NCBI GenBank assembly: GCA_015039365.1
Contig: WION01000288.1
Coordinates: 1 to 64,000 of the forward strand
Reading direction: 5' to 3'
Source: Amanita rubescens
Lineage: Eukaryota > Basidiomycota > Agaricomycetes > Agaricales > Amanitaceae
Length of the DNA stretch: 64,000 bases
Below, in pieces: positions 11,646-23,204 of this stretch. Under the pieces are notes generated by a model. The model was given only the letters and a program-made list of their open reading frames with translations. It was not told the origin of the DNA and ran no database searches. Position numbers and translations under genes: made by a program. Numbering within the stretch: position 1 is the stretch's first letter; every line of letters starts with the position of its first letter.

Positions 11646-12444
11646 CACGAAGAAAATACGTGTACCAAAAGAGCGTATTATGTAAGCAGGAACAAATAGT
11701 AACAAACAATAGAATAGCGGCCATGCTCGACTGAAAAGATATAAGTAACGAACGTACGAATTTCAACAGTCGTGAGGGAAGTGGACTTGAAGCTTGATGG
11801 AGAGAGGACGTGAGAATCAGAGAACGCTATCCATCCTGGTGGGAATCATGAAAGTCATCCACTACTCTGCAGGTATAAGTTAAAGTCCCTGACCGCGTTG
11901 TGGTCGTCGTCGTCATCGTAGCGCGCACACTTGGGAACCAGACATCAGCGTCGCTAGCAACAGCGATCACATATATAAGCAGTCCCTACTCCCTTTGATA
12001 CGCCCGCTACGACGACGTTTCTCGCTGTACGCGATTCTAGCACTGCAGGAGCGATGCTGGGGAAAGACGTAGTTTACATTGCTAAATGCAGGACCTGGAA
12101 AGATGTCATTAACCCGCTCTCGAGGACGAACGAATAATGAGGTAAAGTGCAAGATCGGTAGGAACGATGACGACGGACAACTTCGTCGTGGCCCTCCAGG
12201 TGACATTCGCAGTAGGAGCGAAGGTAAAATTGCAAAGCTTGTTTTTGATCTTTTCATGAGTTGGTCATTGAATAAAAAACTTCATCGAACTTCACGATCT
12301 ATCTAAGAAGCAGATCATTGTTTGAAGGCTAATGACAGTTGAGGTAACAAAGGAAGTTGAAGCATCATGCATCATGCATCAGCCGACGCGTACAAAACCA
12401 CCTGGACATCAGTTTCACGTGCTGGTTTCATCGATTCTTCCATC
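11646..12444. other. no gene seen
   Basis: Short, overlapping open stretches only. The final 100 bases are presumably the promoter and leader of the nuclease-like gene starting at 12,445. Nothing else is supported. Confidence 0.4.
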
Positions 12445-13610
12445 ATGCCAAAGCGCCCCCGAGCCGACTCGCATTCAGAGGTTATTAATTCCTTCTTCGA
12501 AACGCTCTTCGCTATCGCGAATGTTTCCGAGCCTGAAGACGCTGTCAGATTTCTTAAAAAGTTGAAACTCCAGGTCCTTTCCGCAGAAGCTGAAAAAAAG
12601 AAGCCCGTACACAAGGCCGCGAAGAAGTTCACACTCACCGAGGCAGTTCAGGACTTCGGCCTGACGTACAGCTCCAACATGACTGATGTCGAAAAGCACT
12701 GGTGGAAGATTAAGGACACTGCTAGAGGCCAAGACTTTTCCGAAGCCATCGCCATGCCTTGGTAAGGTTTCTTCCTGATGTTATTGAATCCAATGACGGG
12801 GGCCTTATTAGTAGCGCTCCTGGAAAAGTATACTGCAGTATACGATCGATCAAGTGAGTCGGCGTGTAGAATTGCCGTGGACTTCCTTCTATGCGAGTGT
12901 ATAGCGGTAATGGTGAGTTGGTTAGTCATTTTGTTGGCGATTTTACTTAAACACCAAAACTTTAGCGAGCCAATGTTTCTGGTATTTCAGCAACTCAGGA
13001 AACGAATGACGGCCGACGTACACCAACACAATGGGATAGCGTCAAAGTACATTGTGAAGTTTCATTCAAGCATGTAGTTAATCCTCCGCCGAAAACCCAG
13101 ACAATTATCGGCGGTCGTGTTGATCATGGCGTCGGAATTGTCGTCGGATCCAACGAAAGTCGTAAACGACTCTTTTACTCGCTCCTGCTCTGCGTTGAGG
13201 CCAAAGTCGATGGCACCCTTAACAACGCTATTGCCCAATTGGTCGTGTATCTCGCATGTCTCCGTCAATCTCGCGCCAACCGAGGACGATGCGATGCCTC
13301 TGTCTATGGCCTTGCAACAGATGGTCTCCGTTACATCTTCATAACTATTACACACGAAGGAGTCCTCAAAGAGAGCAACGAATTTAATATCATGCACGGA
13401 AACTTGCCGACTGTGTTGGGGTGCTTGCAGTACATCTTGGAGATGGCGATGTCTATGTGCCCAAATTCGACGCCAGAGAAGGGAGCGTTGAATAAAGGCG
13501 ACGAGTTTGAGATCGATTCTGATGAATCGATTGATCTGGATGACAATCCTTATCTGTACCGCGCAGACGACTCGGACTCGGACTCAGACTCTGACGACTA
13601 TTACAAATGA
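12445..13610 (+). CDS. PD-(D/E)xK nuclease-like protein with an 8-nt exon
   Basis: The proposed CDS is join(12445..12761,12812..12853,12905..12912,12991..13610), giving 328 residues; all phases agree. Donors are gtaagg, gtgagt and gtgagt; acceptors are attag, tatag and ttcag. The C-terminal half shows a likely restriction-endonuclease-like core: IIGGRVDHGVGIV (Asp), then LLLCVEAKVDG (Glu-x-Lys) and NNAIAQLVVYLA (Gln motif). The tail is acidic (repeated Asp-Ser). Such proteins are common, poorly studied members of expanded families in mushrooms; activity and role are unknown. The N-terminus (MPKRPRADSH) looks nuclear. The third exon is only eight bases, and the model depends on it to join the frames. 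Confidence 0.6.
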
Positions 13611-14205
13611 ATACGGCACAGAATCAGTCCTACTTGTAGCCTGTTTCAACGTTTGCAACGGAGACCGTATCCGATGTAATCCATAGACTAACTAATTGTC
13701 GGCAGAGGATGCACCTGCTGCCGCCGCTATCCATTCTTTCAAAGCCCACGTGAAGGAGGGGAACAAATGTTGCAGATACTCTCAAGGAGAACATGTCTCG
13801 AATCGGCTTTGCATTGTTGCAAATCCGTGGACTTCTAGGGGAAACTCGTCCCCAACTTGAATAATATACAACTGTTACATAATGTGACATATTGGCAACG
13901 TTCATACGGGTTCATACAGTCTGGCGCTCACTGGCTAATAGACTCCCTTCATCTGCAATGTGTTGTCTGTTCTTGATCTCGTTCTCCAGGTGAGTTCGTA
14001 CATTGCATATAGCACATAGACAAGAATTCGAATTGAAATGTTTGAGATGTGAGGCTGTGCTCGTCTACTTTGATGCTACCGATACCGATATCAACGGAGG
14101 GAGAAGCAGTAAACCGGGCTTTCAATTCGAGTGAGGAATTTGGAAACGGCTGTTATCGCCGCATGCTTATCTAGAACGGATGTTGATTGATCTGATGATC
14201 ATGGT
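13611..14205. other. no gene seen
   Basis: Probable 3' flank of the nuclease-like gene. Open stretches are short and show no recognisable motif. Confidence 0.4.
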
Positions 14206-15135
14206 GTTTTATCGTGAGTCCCCTTCTCTTCCTTTCATGCGGGATTTCGGTATATCTTCCTTTTCTTCAGTAGGTGTGGATGTGGAGGTTTGTACCGAAT
14301 GGATGGTATCAATGCGTTGTAGTGCGATTAAGATCTCGGAAGAGGAGAAAACGGAGTTGCATCTTGTACAAAGTCTCTGCCCAAATCTGTCGCAGGCCCG
14401 CAGTTCTGCTCGAGCCCCAAAACGGATAGGTCCAGGGACATAGTTGATGTCAATCATCTGGTCCGTCGACAACTCGTTAACGCGACCAATGACGTGGATC
14501 AAGTGGGAAGGGTCTCGAAAACACCATGAATTTGCATGAGCACCGAGCTCCTCGTTGAACGGGATAGGAATAGGGCCAGATGAAATCTGTAAACCATTGA
14601 GCGACACCTCAACAGCCACGCGTGCGCATCTCAACGAAGGTCGTGAAAAGACCACCATCTGACCTGTCGTGATGTGCGAGGACAAGGTCAGGGCTCCTTT
14701 CTCGGACTGTCTGGCAACCTTTCAAGAACACTTTGAGAATAGCAGGATCGTCTACATCCGGGGGTCCTGATCAGATCTCCTTGAACACTTGCGCAACGGC
14801 AGAACCTCCCATACGCTTCCTCTCATCGGCGGTGTCAAGAACACAAGGCTTATCCTTCGCCCATCTCCGTGCGTAGTTGGGGTGTTCCTGTTCTACTCAT
14901 GTCTTCCATCGGAGAAAACGCAGTGACAATGAGGGACGGGGGTGCACTAACTTCACATCCCTCCCCTTCTTCCCTCCACTTCATCGACATTGACATTGAG
15001 TCCTTGCCAACGGGTATCCCAACACACAACGCTGGACATAGCTCTATTCCTGTGACCTTGACCGCTTCATGCAGCCTGGTGCCTTTGCCTGGTTTAGACG
15101 CTGTGCACATCTGGCAATTAGTGCTAAGCTTGTGA
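14206..15135 (-). pseudogene. phosphoribosylformylglycinamidine synthase (PurL/Ade6) fragment
   Basis: On the minus strand, in order but in changing frames, are pieces of the purine-biosynthesis enzyme FGAM synthase. They include ELCPALCVGIPVGKDSMSMS and PPSLIVTAFSP (near 14,880-15,050), KPCVLDTADERKRMGGSAVAQVFKEI-like (near 14,780-14,850), LVLAHHDRSDGG-like (near 14,660), VEVSLNGLQI and FNEELGA (near 14,550-14,620), and IHVIGRVNE (near 14,480). Frameshifts and stops separate them. This is only the middle part of a roughly 1,300-residue enzyme, so it is a pseudogene; the functional gene must lie elsewhere. Confidence 0.8.
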
Positions 15136-15174
15136 TGCGGGGAATTTCGCCTACGTTTGCTGTCATCAGGTTCG

Positions 15175-15790
15175 TCAACGTTGACATCGAGTCCTTGCCA
15201 ACGGGTATCCCAACACCCAACGCTCGTCTTCGTCCTCATCTCCAAAACCTCCAAAATGTGTTTTTCGAACGATTTCCTTGTCAATTTGACCTGACGGCAT
15301 CTCAAAAACGAACGAAAGTTGTGTCGATGATTCGAAAACATACCATTCTCGTCTTCTTCATCCTCCTCGTCTACCCTCAACCCGACGTCGTCCAAGTCGT
15401 CCAAGTCGTCCAAATTAGACAAGCTTTGCCCATAATGCGTAAGCTCGTCTTCATCCTCCAAGCTGAACGCAGAGCTTTTTGCGGCTTTTTGCCTCTCCCT
15501 TGTGAAACGTTCCAACATCCGTTCCTCGAGACCCGTAGTAGGGTCATTCTCACCAAACCGCTGGTCAAGAATGCCTCCCGCATGATTTCGCTCTTCGTAC
15601 TCTTTCAACAACGTTTTTTTTTCACTGGCACAAGCGTATGAATATTGCGTTCTTCCGGTCTTCAGATATGTGCACATACCTGCTCAATCCCAGCCACCCT
15701 GCTCTGTGCAGATGTTCCAACTACACCCTTAATGGATAATCTTCCGGCCCGAAAGGGTTTAGAGTTTTGCTGATTTTCGTCGGAAGAGTG
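15175..15790 (-). pseudogene. NOP14 5' fragment joined to a second PurL scrap
   Basis: Positions 15,225-15,790 match the complete NOP14 gene from its third exon back into its first exon (about 50,715-51,250). The match includes the acidic VGLRVDEEDEEDENG stretch and KEYEERN...GGILD. Its left end abuts a second short copy of the PurL sequence (15,175-15,225, GIPVGKDSM region). Next to the main PurL fragment this leaves one 275-codon frame (15,677-14,850) reading through NOP14 into PurL. The Leu-Asp-Asp repeat is expanded relative to full NOP14 (DDLDDLDDV against DDFDDV). Confidence 0.8.
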
Positions 15791-15849
15791 ACACTTGACA
15801 TTGATTATGACAAGCGCGGGAGATGACTTGGCCGCAACCCCTCGCTCGT

Positions 15850-17350
15850 TTCCTAAATCTGCTAATGTTAACCATGAATTCGAACCCGAATCAAGCCTCT
15901 TTGCCCAATCCGACCGCTGGAGTAGTTCAATTTCGCGCTCCCTTGTTGCGCAGACCTTCAGTCGACGCGGAAAGACGATGGAACACCATCATTCTTGGTC
16001 TTTCCGACAATTTCTGCGCATCTTTTCTCTTACTTCTATTACATGGAATGCATCGAAAGAGAAAATCACCATTCTCGAGACGGCCCTGGAGGCTATATAT
16101 CTACCGTCGCTGCATGTGCTCTGGAGAACGAGACGGAGTTGGGGTTCTCGTCGTGCGCTTGTTGAATAAATGGAATGGGCTTGATGTCTGGCTCGACAGC
16201 CAAGTGAAGATCGAGGACAGCTTGCCTTCTCCAGCCACGCTGAGGGAGAAGGCTTTTAAAGCGCTCGTTGAGGTCTCTTGGTGGAAATGTTACGCATGTC
16301 GAGCAGCCGGAGGAACCTTGCTGGAAGATTTTGCGCAGTCTGCTAGGTGAATGCATAGAGCTTGTCTCCGGTATGTCTTTGAGTGAGGAGCCTGTTGCTT
16401 ATACGTTCAGGCAGACATTCTCTCAAACCCTACGTCGATCACACTGCCCATAACTATCACATTTTTCAAGAGGCCTAGACTAGAAGGGAAACAGACTTTA
16501 GTGTTGAATACCGTAAGGTTTCTTCTAGTGTACATATCGGCACATGCTTATACATTACGAAGGATCCTCGAGATGTGCATACGGAACTTTCTATCACGAC
16601 ATATTCGCAATTAGTAGCTGCTCTACTGGCATGGTTACTTGATACCCTCACCCATGCGCTTTACCCACGTTTTGTCGCAATATTTTCTTTCAGACGTGAC
16701 TCTTGGGCTGCACAAGATGTTTAATTTACTTTTCAACTATTTGCTCTCCACAGCCTGCTCGTTGAACGCAACGGCACGTGCGAAAGTCTTTTCCACCCTA
16801 ATATCATCCACAAGCTTATTCTGCGACTAGTATCCTGCCTTTTCGGAGCAGTTCTCCCACCTCGCATTCCATCTCTTGCAGTTCCGCGTCTTACAAGATT
16901 CTGAATGACCAGATTATAATGAAGGCAACGAATCTTCAATCCAAGGCAATTGTAGATGAAGCAGCCGCAAATGAGGTTGTTCGATTATTGTGCACCGAGT
17001 CGTCCGAGCAGCTGTCGGTCAGTATCATTTGAAAGATCTACCTTTTTCTCTCCTGAATGCGTATAGAATCTGTTGTTAGCTTATTTGAGGGCAACATTAC
17101 CTCGTGCAAGCGAGATGCTGCTCCTCCATATTAAGCGAACCTTGTCGGAGACGATAACTTGAAGACCCGTTTTGAAGCTCTGCTCTCTGAAGTGGAACAA
17201 GACGAGCAAGAGACCGGGAAATGAGCTTGGACGTTCAACCACCGCAACCAACAAAACCTTCGGCGAAGTGGCGCCACCGGGTCCGCATTGCCATCTCGTC
17301 TCTCGGCATTACTCTTGGACGGAAATTAACGATGTCTCAGACAAACAGTA
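15850..17350 (+). pseudogene. decayed multi-exon gene of unknown identity, copy B
   Basis: Counterpart of 190-1,500. Coding-like stretches include SITWNASKEKITILETALEA-like (near 16,030), LRSLGGNVTHVEQPEEP (near 16,265) and LNDQIIMKATNLQSKA-like (near 16,900-16,960). Frames are broken here too, but not always at the same places as in copy A, so the two copies have decayed partly independently. Family not recognised. Confidence 0.5.
16579..16750. other. 172 bp present in copy B, absent from copy A
   Basis: Copy A reads gatgtgcatagcctgctcg; copy B has extra DNA between gatgtgcata and gcctgctcg. The extra DNA ends in ctctccacag, a good acceptor site. It may be an intron plus exon piece deleted from copy A rather than an insertion into copy B. 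No terminal repeats or target duplication are seen. Confidence 0.6.
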
Positions 17351-17359
17351 TGCAAGTTA

Positions 17360-17442
17360 TACAATCTACGACGGATTAGCGATTACTTTAAGGGATTTGT
17401 CGTGTTTATTTCACCTACGAGGCTAAGGAACTCACTATCTAC
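17360..17442 (-). repeat. 83 bp inverted remnant of the copy A segment
   Basis: Exact reverse complement of 1,505-1,587, inserted between sequences that are otherwise collinear with 1,504 and 3,652 of copy A. Confidence 0.9.
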
Positions 17443-18131
17443 CAGAGGGTCTTTTGAAGCTTCTCAAGCACCGGGAGACGCGGTTGTCGAAAAGTGATCA
17501 AACCTCCTGCAGGTGTTTCGGCAAATGCCAGTGATGGCCCGTATCGACCGTCATACTTAGAGATATTCTAGTACCCGCAAGATACGCGCACGACTAGTAC
17601 GGTTTGGGAATGAAGCACTACGGTGTTTAGAACGATACGTAAGAGTTATTTTTTATATGCTTTCACTAGTATCTGGCTGACCGATCTACAGAGGACTTCT
17701 CACTTCCTCAACAAGAACTGGGCCGGTGGCATAGTATCGCCATATCCTCACGGATTTCAAAATGATTATATACTTGTGAACCGTGGTAAAGCATAGAGTC
17801 GACGGGAAAGGGCAAGCACATTGCTTTTCGAACGCGAACGAATCTAAGGTTGACGAGGCAATTGGCAGTATCTTGGGATATTGAGTATCTTTTTTGCTCA
17901 GAATAGGTATTTATATATAAGTGCATTGTACTGGTAACTGTACGCGCTGAGCGCTGGTTTCAATATACACTCTTTTGCCCGACTTTCTCTTGCTGACGGG
18001 CTTCTTGATTCATTTTCTTATACAGCCAGGGGATGAAAACGGTTACCGTCTTGGGGATAAATTTACACTACAGCCATCAACTCGTGCTAAGTTCTACTAA
18101 TGTAAGCAAAAATCCGAACATTCCCTGCGCA

Positions 18132-18945
18132 TTAGACTACTGTACAGCGGTCCGTACCGTGTGGATTAGTAAGGCACCTTGCAAGCTTGTTGGCGAAATC
18201 TTGGCAGTTGTTCAGGATAATATTGTAATCATGAGCGGACATTTGCCTGATCACCTCTTCACCTTTAAGGAGGGGATTACTACCAGAGCCAGTGATTATT
18301 ACGAGTGCGAACACACCTGCGGTATGAATCTCCGCATCAGAGAAATGCGTCCGACCCTTTGATTCCATCGATGTCCAAGCAGCATGCACAGGCGCGTCGC
18401 CAACATTCATCCTAATCTGCGACCCATAGAGACTGCCACTGCCACATGTGGCGAGATTAGGATGAGTGTGGTCTAGGAGTAACTCATAGTAATGACTCCC
18501 AACCAAGACTGCCCAGTGTGTGAAGATTTGGGGGGGATTACCTCCGGGACCACTACCCGGGACACTACTCCGGGCAAGTGGACGAGTAATAACAAAGACT
18601 TCGCGGCCGTGGTCTGGGGACCCAGAACTTGGATTGCTAGGTTAACCGATCGTCGATAAACTGTGTAATACCGAAGAACCTACCCTGACCGCGTCCCGGC
18701 CCCAGTGCTTGTGCTAGCACTGCCAGTGATATGTTCCGAATGACTCGGGTTCTGAAAATAACATTAAGCATGAGTTGTGTATCGTGAGCGCTACTTGCAT
18801 TCCGTCCACTTCGAGGTTCCAATAATTGTGCTAGACTGCGTTGTTCAATATCAGGGAATGTTCGGGGAGCTCCAAAAGGCGCAGCATAAGTCAACATGCT
18901 AGCGGCCAGGACGAAGATAATGGAGGCGAGAACTGAAAGACGCAT
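18132..18945 (-). CDS. secreted permuted papain-fold (LRAT/PPPDE-like) protein, copy B
   Basis: The CDS is complement(join(18132..18636,18680..18945)), giving 256 residues with consistent phases. The signal peptide (MRLSVLASIIFVLAASMLTY), the HWAVLVG histidine motif and the NNCQDF cysteine motif are all retained. Compared with copy A, exon 1 lacks about seven codons in the region after LMLNVIF, by in-frame changes. The second exon is nearly identical. Preservation of frame, splice sites and both putative catalytic residues in two copies, while neighbouring sequences decay, suggests that both are or recently were functional. Confidence 0.68.
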
Positions 18946-20518
18946 TGCGTTGAAGTTAGTAGTTTCTGTCACGGGGATACGGGACCAGCCCTATCTATTT
19001 GTGCGTACAATGTCAGAGTGGTTCATGGGAGTAGACGGGGCTTCTTACATGAGGATAGATGTTAGGATGCACAGCACTGCAGGATGGTGGGGAACCACGT
19101 CCCCTTTTATAGCCGGGGTCGTTGGTAAACGGTAGCATTACGAACCCTTATGTACATAAGCCTTCTTCGCAGGCGGTGATCGGAGTATAGACATTTATAT
19201 GGGTGCGATAGAGCCGTTCTCATGGCTGTAACTTAATGTTTGAACTAGCAAATCAGACCTTTCCTTGTTGTCGTACCTTCGTCCGCTAACGATGACTTTG
19301 CGCAAGTCACGTTTCTTTCCTACTGAAGTAGAATCGCAAATTCGATGACCAGCGATCCAAAGATGTCTACTAAATGGACTCTGATAAAGAACCTTGTCCG
19401 ACGAAGCATATAAATCGGATTAGTGACAAAATTCTCATGACGGACATGATAGTACCTCGCCACGTCACCCGCCATATAAAAGGCACGATCTATACAGTAC
19501 TGACAGTGACATGACTGATGGCGCTGTATGCATGAAAGTGTATTAGTAAGAGTTCACCATCGAGACTCACAATAAACGTTTGAGTTTCCAGTGGATTAAT
19601 GGCATTGGTAGCAATGTCTCCGCTATTAGCCCGCTGCGAGCAGCCTAGCCTAGATTGGGGAGCCGGCTCTCTCAGGTTTGCGATGCAATTTAATTGTCCG
19701 TTTTCGGAGGTGTGCTGTGACAAATTTGTCCAAGCAAAGGTCGCAGCACCACCATTCGCTCATCATAGTCTATGCGCAATGGGCTGACTAGAGGATTAGC
19801 CCACCATGGTAGATACTGTCTTTCGGCGACCTGGAATGGTGTCAAAGGCAGGAAAATGCGTTTCTACAAGAAGGATCAGCGTCACATCGTCACGAAAGTG
19901 ACACACTTCCCTCTTTCCTTTCTGGGCTCTCAAGACACCGACATGCGCTTCAGCATACTCGGAAATGCCACTCTTTATTTCGTCTCTTCCTGGAGCTCTT
20001 GTCTCGGTCATCCACTGTCTTCAATATTCAATCGTCACAGGCCAGTATTTCTCGTGTCCCGATATTAGTTAAGTAACGCACTAGAGCGCGGATGCTGTCA
20101 ACTGGAGTCTGACTACAACAACCTCAAGCTTAAGCTCAACTTGACAAGTTGGTGTCAAGGTGACACCAGGTTTAGTCTAGTGGCGCGTTTCAGGCTTTAC
20201 TGCCCAAGTCGAAGAAGATTACGATCTCGTATATCTCCAGGCAACCATCTATGGGAAGGAGGCTGACACCTGACTCTCACGAGGGTCTCGTACGTGTGCT
20301 TCAGGAGCTGGTTGACAGGCGGAATTCTGCCCGGACAGGCGAGGTGGGAGAGGAACCAGAGTGGGAATTCAACCAGAATGGCTGAGCAAGGATGAGCAGA
20401 TACAATTTGCGGCTATCAAGACGGTGAGTCCTGTTTGTTGTTCTAGTAAAGCCCGATGAGAGCTTGATCGTGCATCACTAGTTCCTTGTAGGCGTACATG
20501 GAAACCTCTTCATGCCTT
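18946..20518. other. duplicated intergenic DNA (copy B)
   Basis: Collinear with 5,303-6,951. Near 20,200-20,265 copy B carries about 65 extra bases with a coding-like reading on the plus strand that copy A lacks. No gene is identified. Confidence 0.45.
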
Positions 20519-20794
20519 CTACTCGGGTATCGACCTCCATCGAGATATTCTACCCGCAAGGATACCAGTGGACGTCGACGGCTTTGGGAATGAAGCGCTA
20601 TGGCATTTGGAACGATACGTAAGAGCTATTTTGGGCAGAGGAGCATATTGGACTTTCTGAAGGGTGAAGTCTGCAAGGAGCTTCGGCGTCGCTTCCAGCG
20701 AAGGAATAAAAGAGATGTCGATAACGCACGCTGCTTTGATATGCTTGATCGACTCTTCCTCGGGCAGAACCAGACTGCCACTCTGGAGTTCCAT
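20519..20794 (-). pseudogene. truncated copy of the hypothetical gene at 6,952
   Basis: Its C-terminal 70 residues (LEATPKLLADFTLQKVQYAP to the stop) match copy A with two small deletions. The N-terminal part is replaced by unrelated sequence beginning near 20,697. It marks the right-hand breakpoint of the duplication. Confidence 0.5.
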
Positions 20795-21421
20795 ACGAAA
20801 TACATCCGAGGATGATTTTGGATACCTTCAGCCCAGAGTTGCCCAGACGAACTGAGGGATTGTAAACGGATACGAATATGAATACGATCTTCGATCAACG
20901 AGCGGCGATGTACCGTAGGGCATTCCTTAAATTGGCAGCCATTTGTGATCTGTTCGAAGATAGGAGTCCGATAAGTCACCCCGTGTTCATTTGTATTGCG
21001 CTTTGTTGTAACCGGCAGATGGCGATGATGAAGACGATTCTAGCTTTCATTACGCAAATCAAAACAGCCGTACGTCTGCCAGTGTGAAACTCAACCCGCG
21101 ACAGTAGTAACGCGTCATCAACGTGAGCGGTATCCGATTTGACTCTTTTCCCACCGTGCATAAAGATCAATCGGTTGTGCTGCTACTCAGCAGTCGCGCA
21201 GGGTAGATCAGTCTCTATAACTTTTCGGCATTAAAAACGGGTCTATTAGGTTTGCGGGCCTTTCTGAGACCATAATATATTAATACAGGCTGGCGAGATC
21301 ATCTTTTAGTAGAGACCTAAGCGCATTCAGCATATATAACATGAAGTTTACGTTCTCCTTCATGAGTATAATTGTGTTCTACTATGTCTAAGGTAATTAA
21401 TGTAAGTGACATTCAGTGCAG
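20795..21421. other. no gene seen
   Basis: Lies to the right of the duplication breakpoint. Only short frames without motifs are present. The last 200 bases are presumably the 3' flank of the HNH gene. Confidence 0.4.
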
Positions 21422-22791
21422 TCAGGCCAAACCTTGAGGCACGCCTCCCCTCCACTGCTCAATACGACGACTGTCTTCGCCGGCTTTCTTGAGTTGCCGG
21501 TCTTTAGCAGCTCGCGTATTTGCCCAATTGAATAACATTATATCGTCCTCATCCCATATTCCCTGGCCATCTGATTCCATCACCCCTGCTCCGGCCCCAG
21601 CTCTACCTCCACCACGAATTCTGGCTGCCTCGAGCTTCCCAACTGTGGCAGCCCTGTCGTGTATAATTCTTGGTGGTCCTGCTGGTGCTAGGACAGGCAC
21701 CTGTGGACGAGGAGGGTTGGCAAGTCTCTGAAGGACGTCCTTGCCACGCCCCCAGTTTTTGACGGCTGCGGCACCATAGTTGTAGTGTAGTAAAAGGGCC
21801 GACGGTTTCCGCTCCCTAGGAAGGTTCCTGAAAGTGGCATCGCTATTGTTTGGAAAAAAGTGCATCGTGGCTGCATCCTGGGGTTCCAGCCATTGCAGAG
21901 TGTAACGGTTACGAGTCGGATAGCTGACATCTGGCGAAGTAAATATTCGGTCGGGGCATGGAGGAACGTCTTCGGTTCGGAGAATATGGTTTGGAGTCTG
22001 AGAGGATCGGTGACAACACATGAATCAGACAAGACAAGCATGTGGACAATATGACAAACTTTGAGAATAGCTGCAGAGCGTTTATCGAATCCTTGATGTA
22101 TGGTCCCGTTTGCAAAGACGCCATTGCGAATATCATTAATATCATTCAGTGCCGCCACACTCTCTGTGTATTTTTGTCGATTCGCTATAATCAGGCGAAG
22201 CCACTGAAATATGAGCCGAAGGAAGGGAGACGATGAGACATATTCCGAGCAGAAGATTATGGAACGTACATGATCGGGATCCTGCTTAAATGGAATGATA
22301 TGTATAGCAGCTCCATAGTTAGTTCCTGACCACACGCAACAAACATCACGCTCTAGCAAACGGGTGCGAAAGTCGTCACGCGTCGCCGTAGTTTCTGAAG
22401 GCATGTTCGTCCTGGCCTTAATGACCTCGAGGTCGATAACGCGAGCGGGATCTTCGTTGAACCGATAGCATGCCGTAAGTGTCCTATATGCATGATAGTA
22501 ATGGCATCATGCAAGAAACGTACCCAGTACATCATCTAGAACATAATAATATATCTGCTGGTCCACGATGTCTTCGTTGGTATTAATCTCGTCACCATCG
22601 AATTCAAGAACCAGTACGCCTTCAGCGCCGAGGATGCACCAACCAAGGAAGTGGAGATACTTGAGGGACCTCAAACATAAACCATTGATGATATCCAAAG
22701 GAATCTGCAAATAGAAGGCCAAATTCATATTTTCCTCCGGCAGGAGGACCAACGCAACATAACCTTCGGGAACATCGATGTTCACGTCCAT
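21422..22791 (-). CDS. HNH_2-type endonuclease domain protein
   Basis: The CDS is complement(join(21422..21997,22060..22203,22270..22451,22524..22791)), giving 389 residues; phases agree throughout. The first intron could instead end a few codons earlier at atatag, but that acceptor shifts the frame. Features are DDFRTRLLERDVCCVWSG, then AAIHIIPFKQ (His), and LNDINDIRNGVFANGTIHQGFD (Asn and His), the order found in fungal HNH_2 proteins. The C-terminal third is Gly/Ala/Arg-rich with WDEDDIMLFNW. Such proteins are numerous in mushrooms; a DNA-cleaving role is inferred from the fold only. Confidence 0.65.
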
Positions 22792-22929
22792 AGGCTGAGC
22801 TTCGCACGTACGTCACACATCACCGTCATGACGTCACATTTGTTTCTGAAATCTTAGGCGCGGTTCGAAGCACCTGCATCTTCGCAGGGATGGGATAAAG
22901 GAGTTTGATAGATTGCAAGGTGTTGCGTC

Positions 22930-23040
22930 CATGTTCAAGAGCTTTAGGGAGTTGCTCTGACGAACTGGATATCAGGGGTAACAACGTTGAGAAGCTACCG
23001 CCAGAGCTTGGCTTGTTAATGTTGGAGGTGATGGGAACGT
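22930..23040 (+). pseudogene. leucine-rich-repeat scrap
   Basis: One plus-strand stretch reads LDIRGNNVEKLPPELGLL, a canonical leucine-rich repeat. It is followed by a plausible gtaagt donor near 23,040. No flanking repeats are readable, so this is a fragment of some LRR protein gene. Confidence 0.4.
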
Positions 23041-23204
23041 GTAAGTTCTGGTCTAATTTCGTGATGTCAAGCTTTTTTTTAACCCATTTAATACTTCGCT
23101 TTTGCAGCACACACCGCCTCCCGAATCGCGTTGACCTCATCATCGTCAAGCTTGACACCAACGACTCCCAACGCCGGCGCAATGGAACACTAGCATGCAC
23201 CAAC

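Larger units (their letters stand above)
15663..20700. repeat. segmental duplication, copy B
   Basis: Collinear with 1-7,110, except that 2.1 kb of copy A is replaced by an 83 bp inverted remnant (17,360-17,442). There are also insertions near 16,579-16,750 and 20,200-20,265. The boundary on the right falls inside the hypothetical gene shared with 6,952-7,150. The left edge lies within the NOP14 fragment. Confidence 0.88.
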
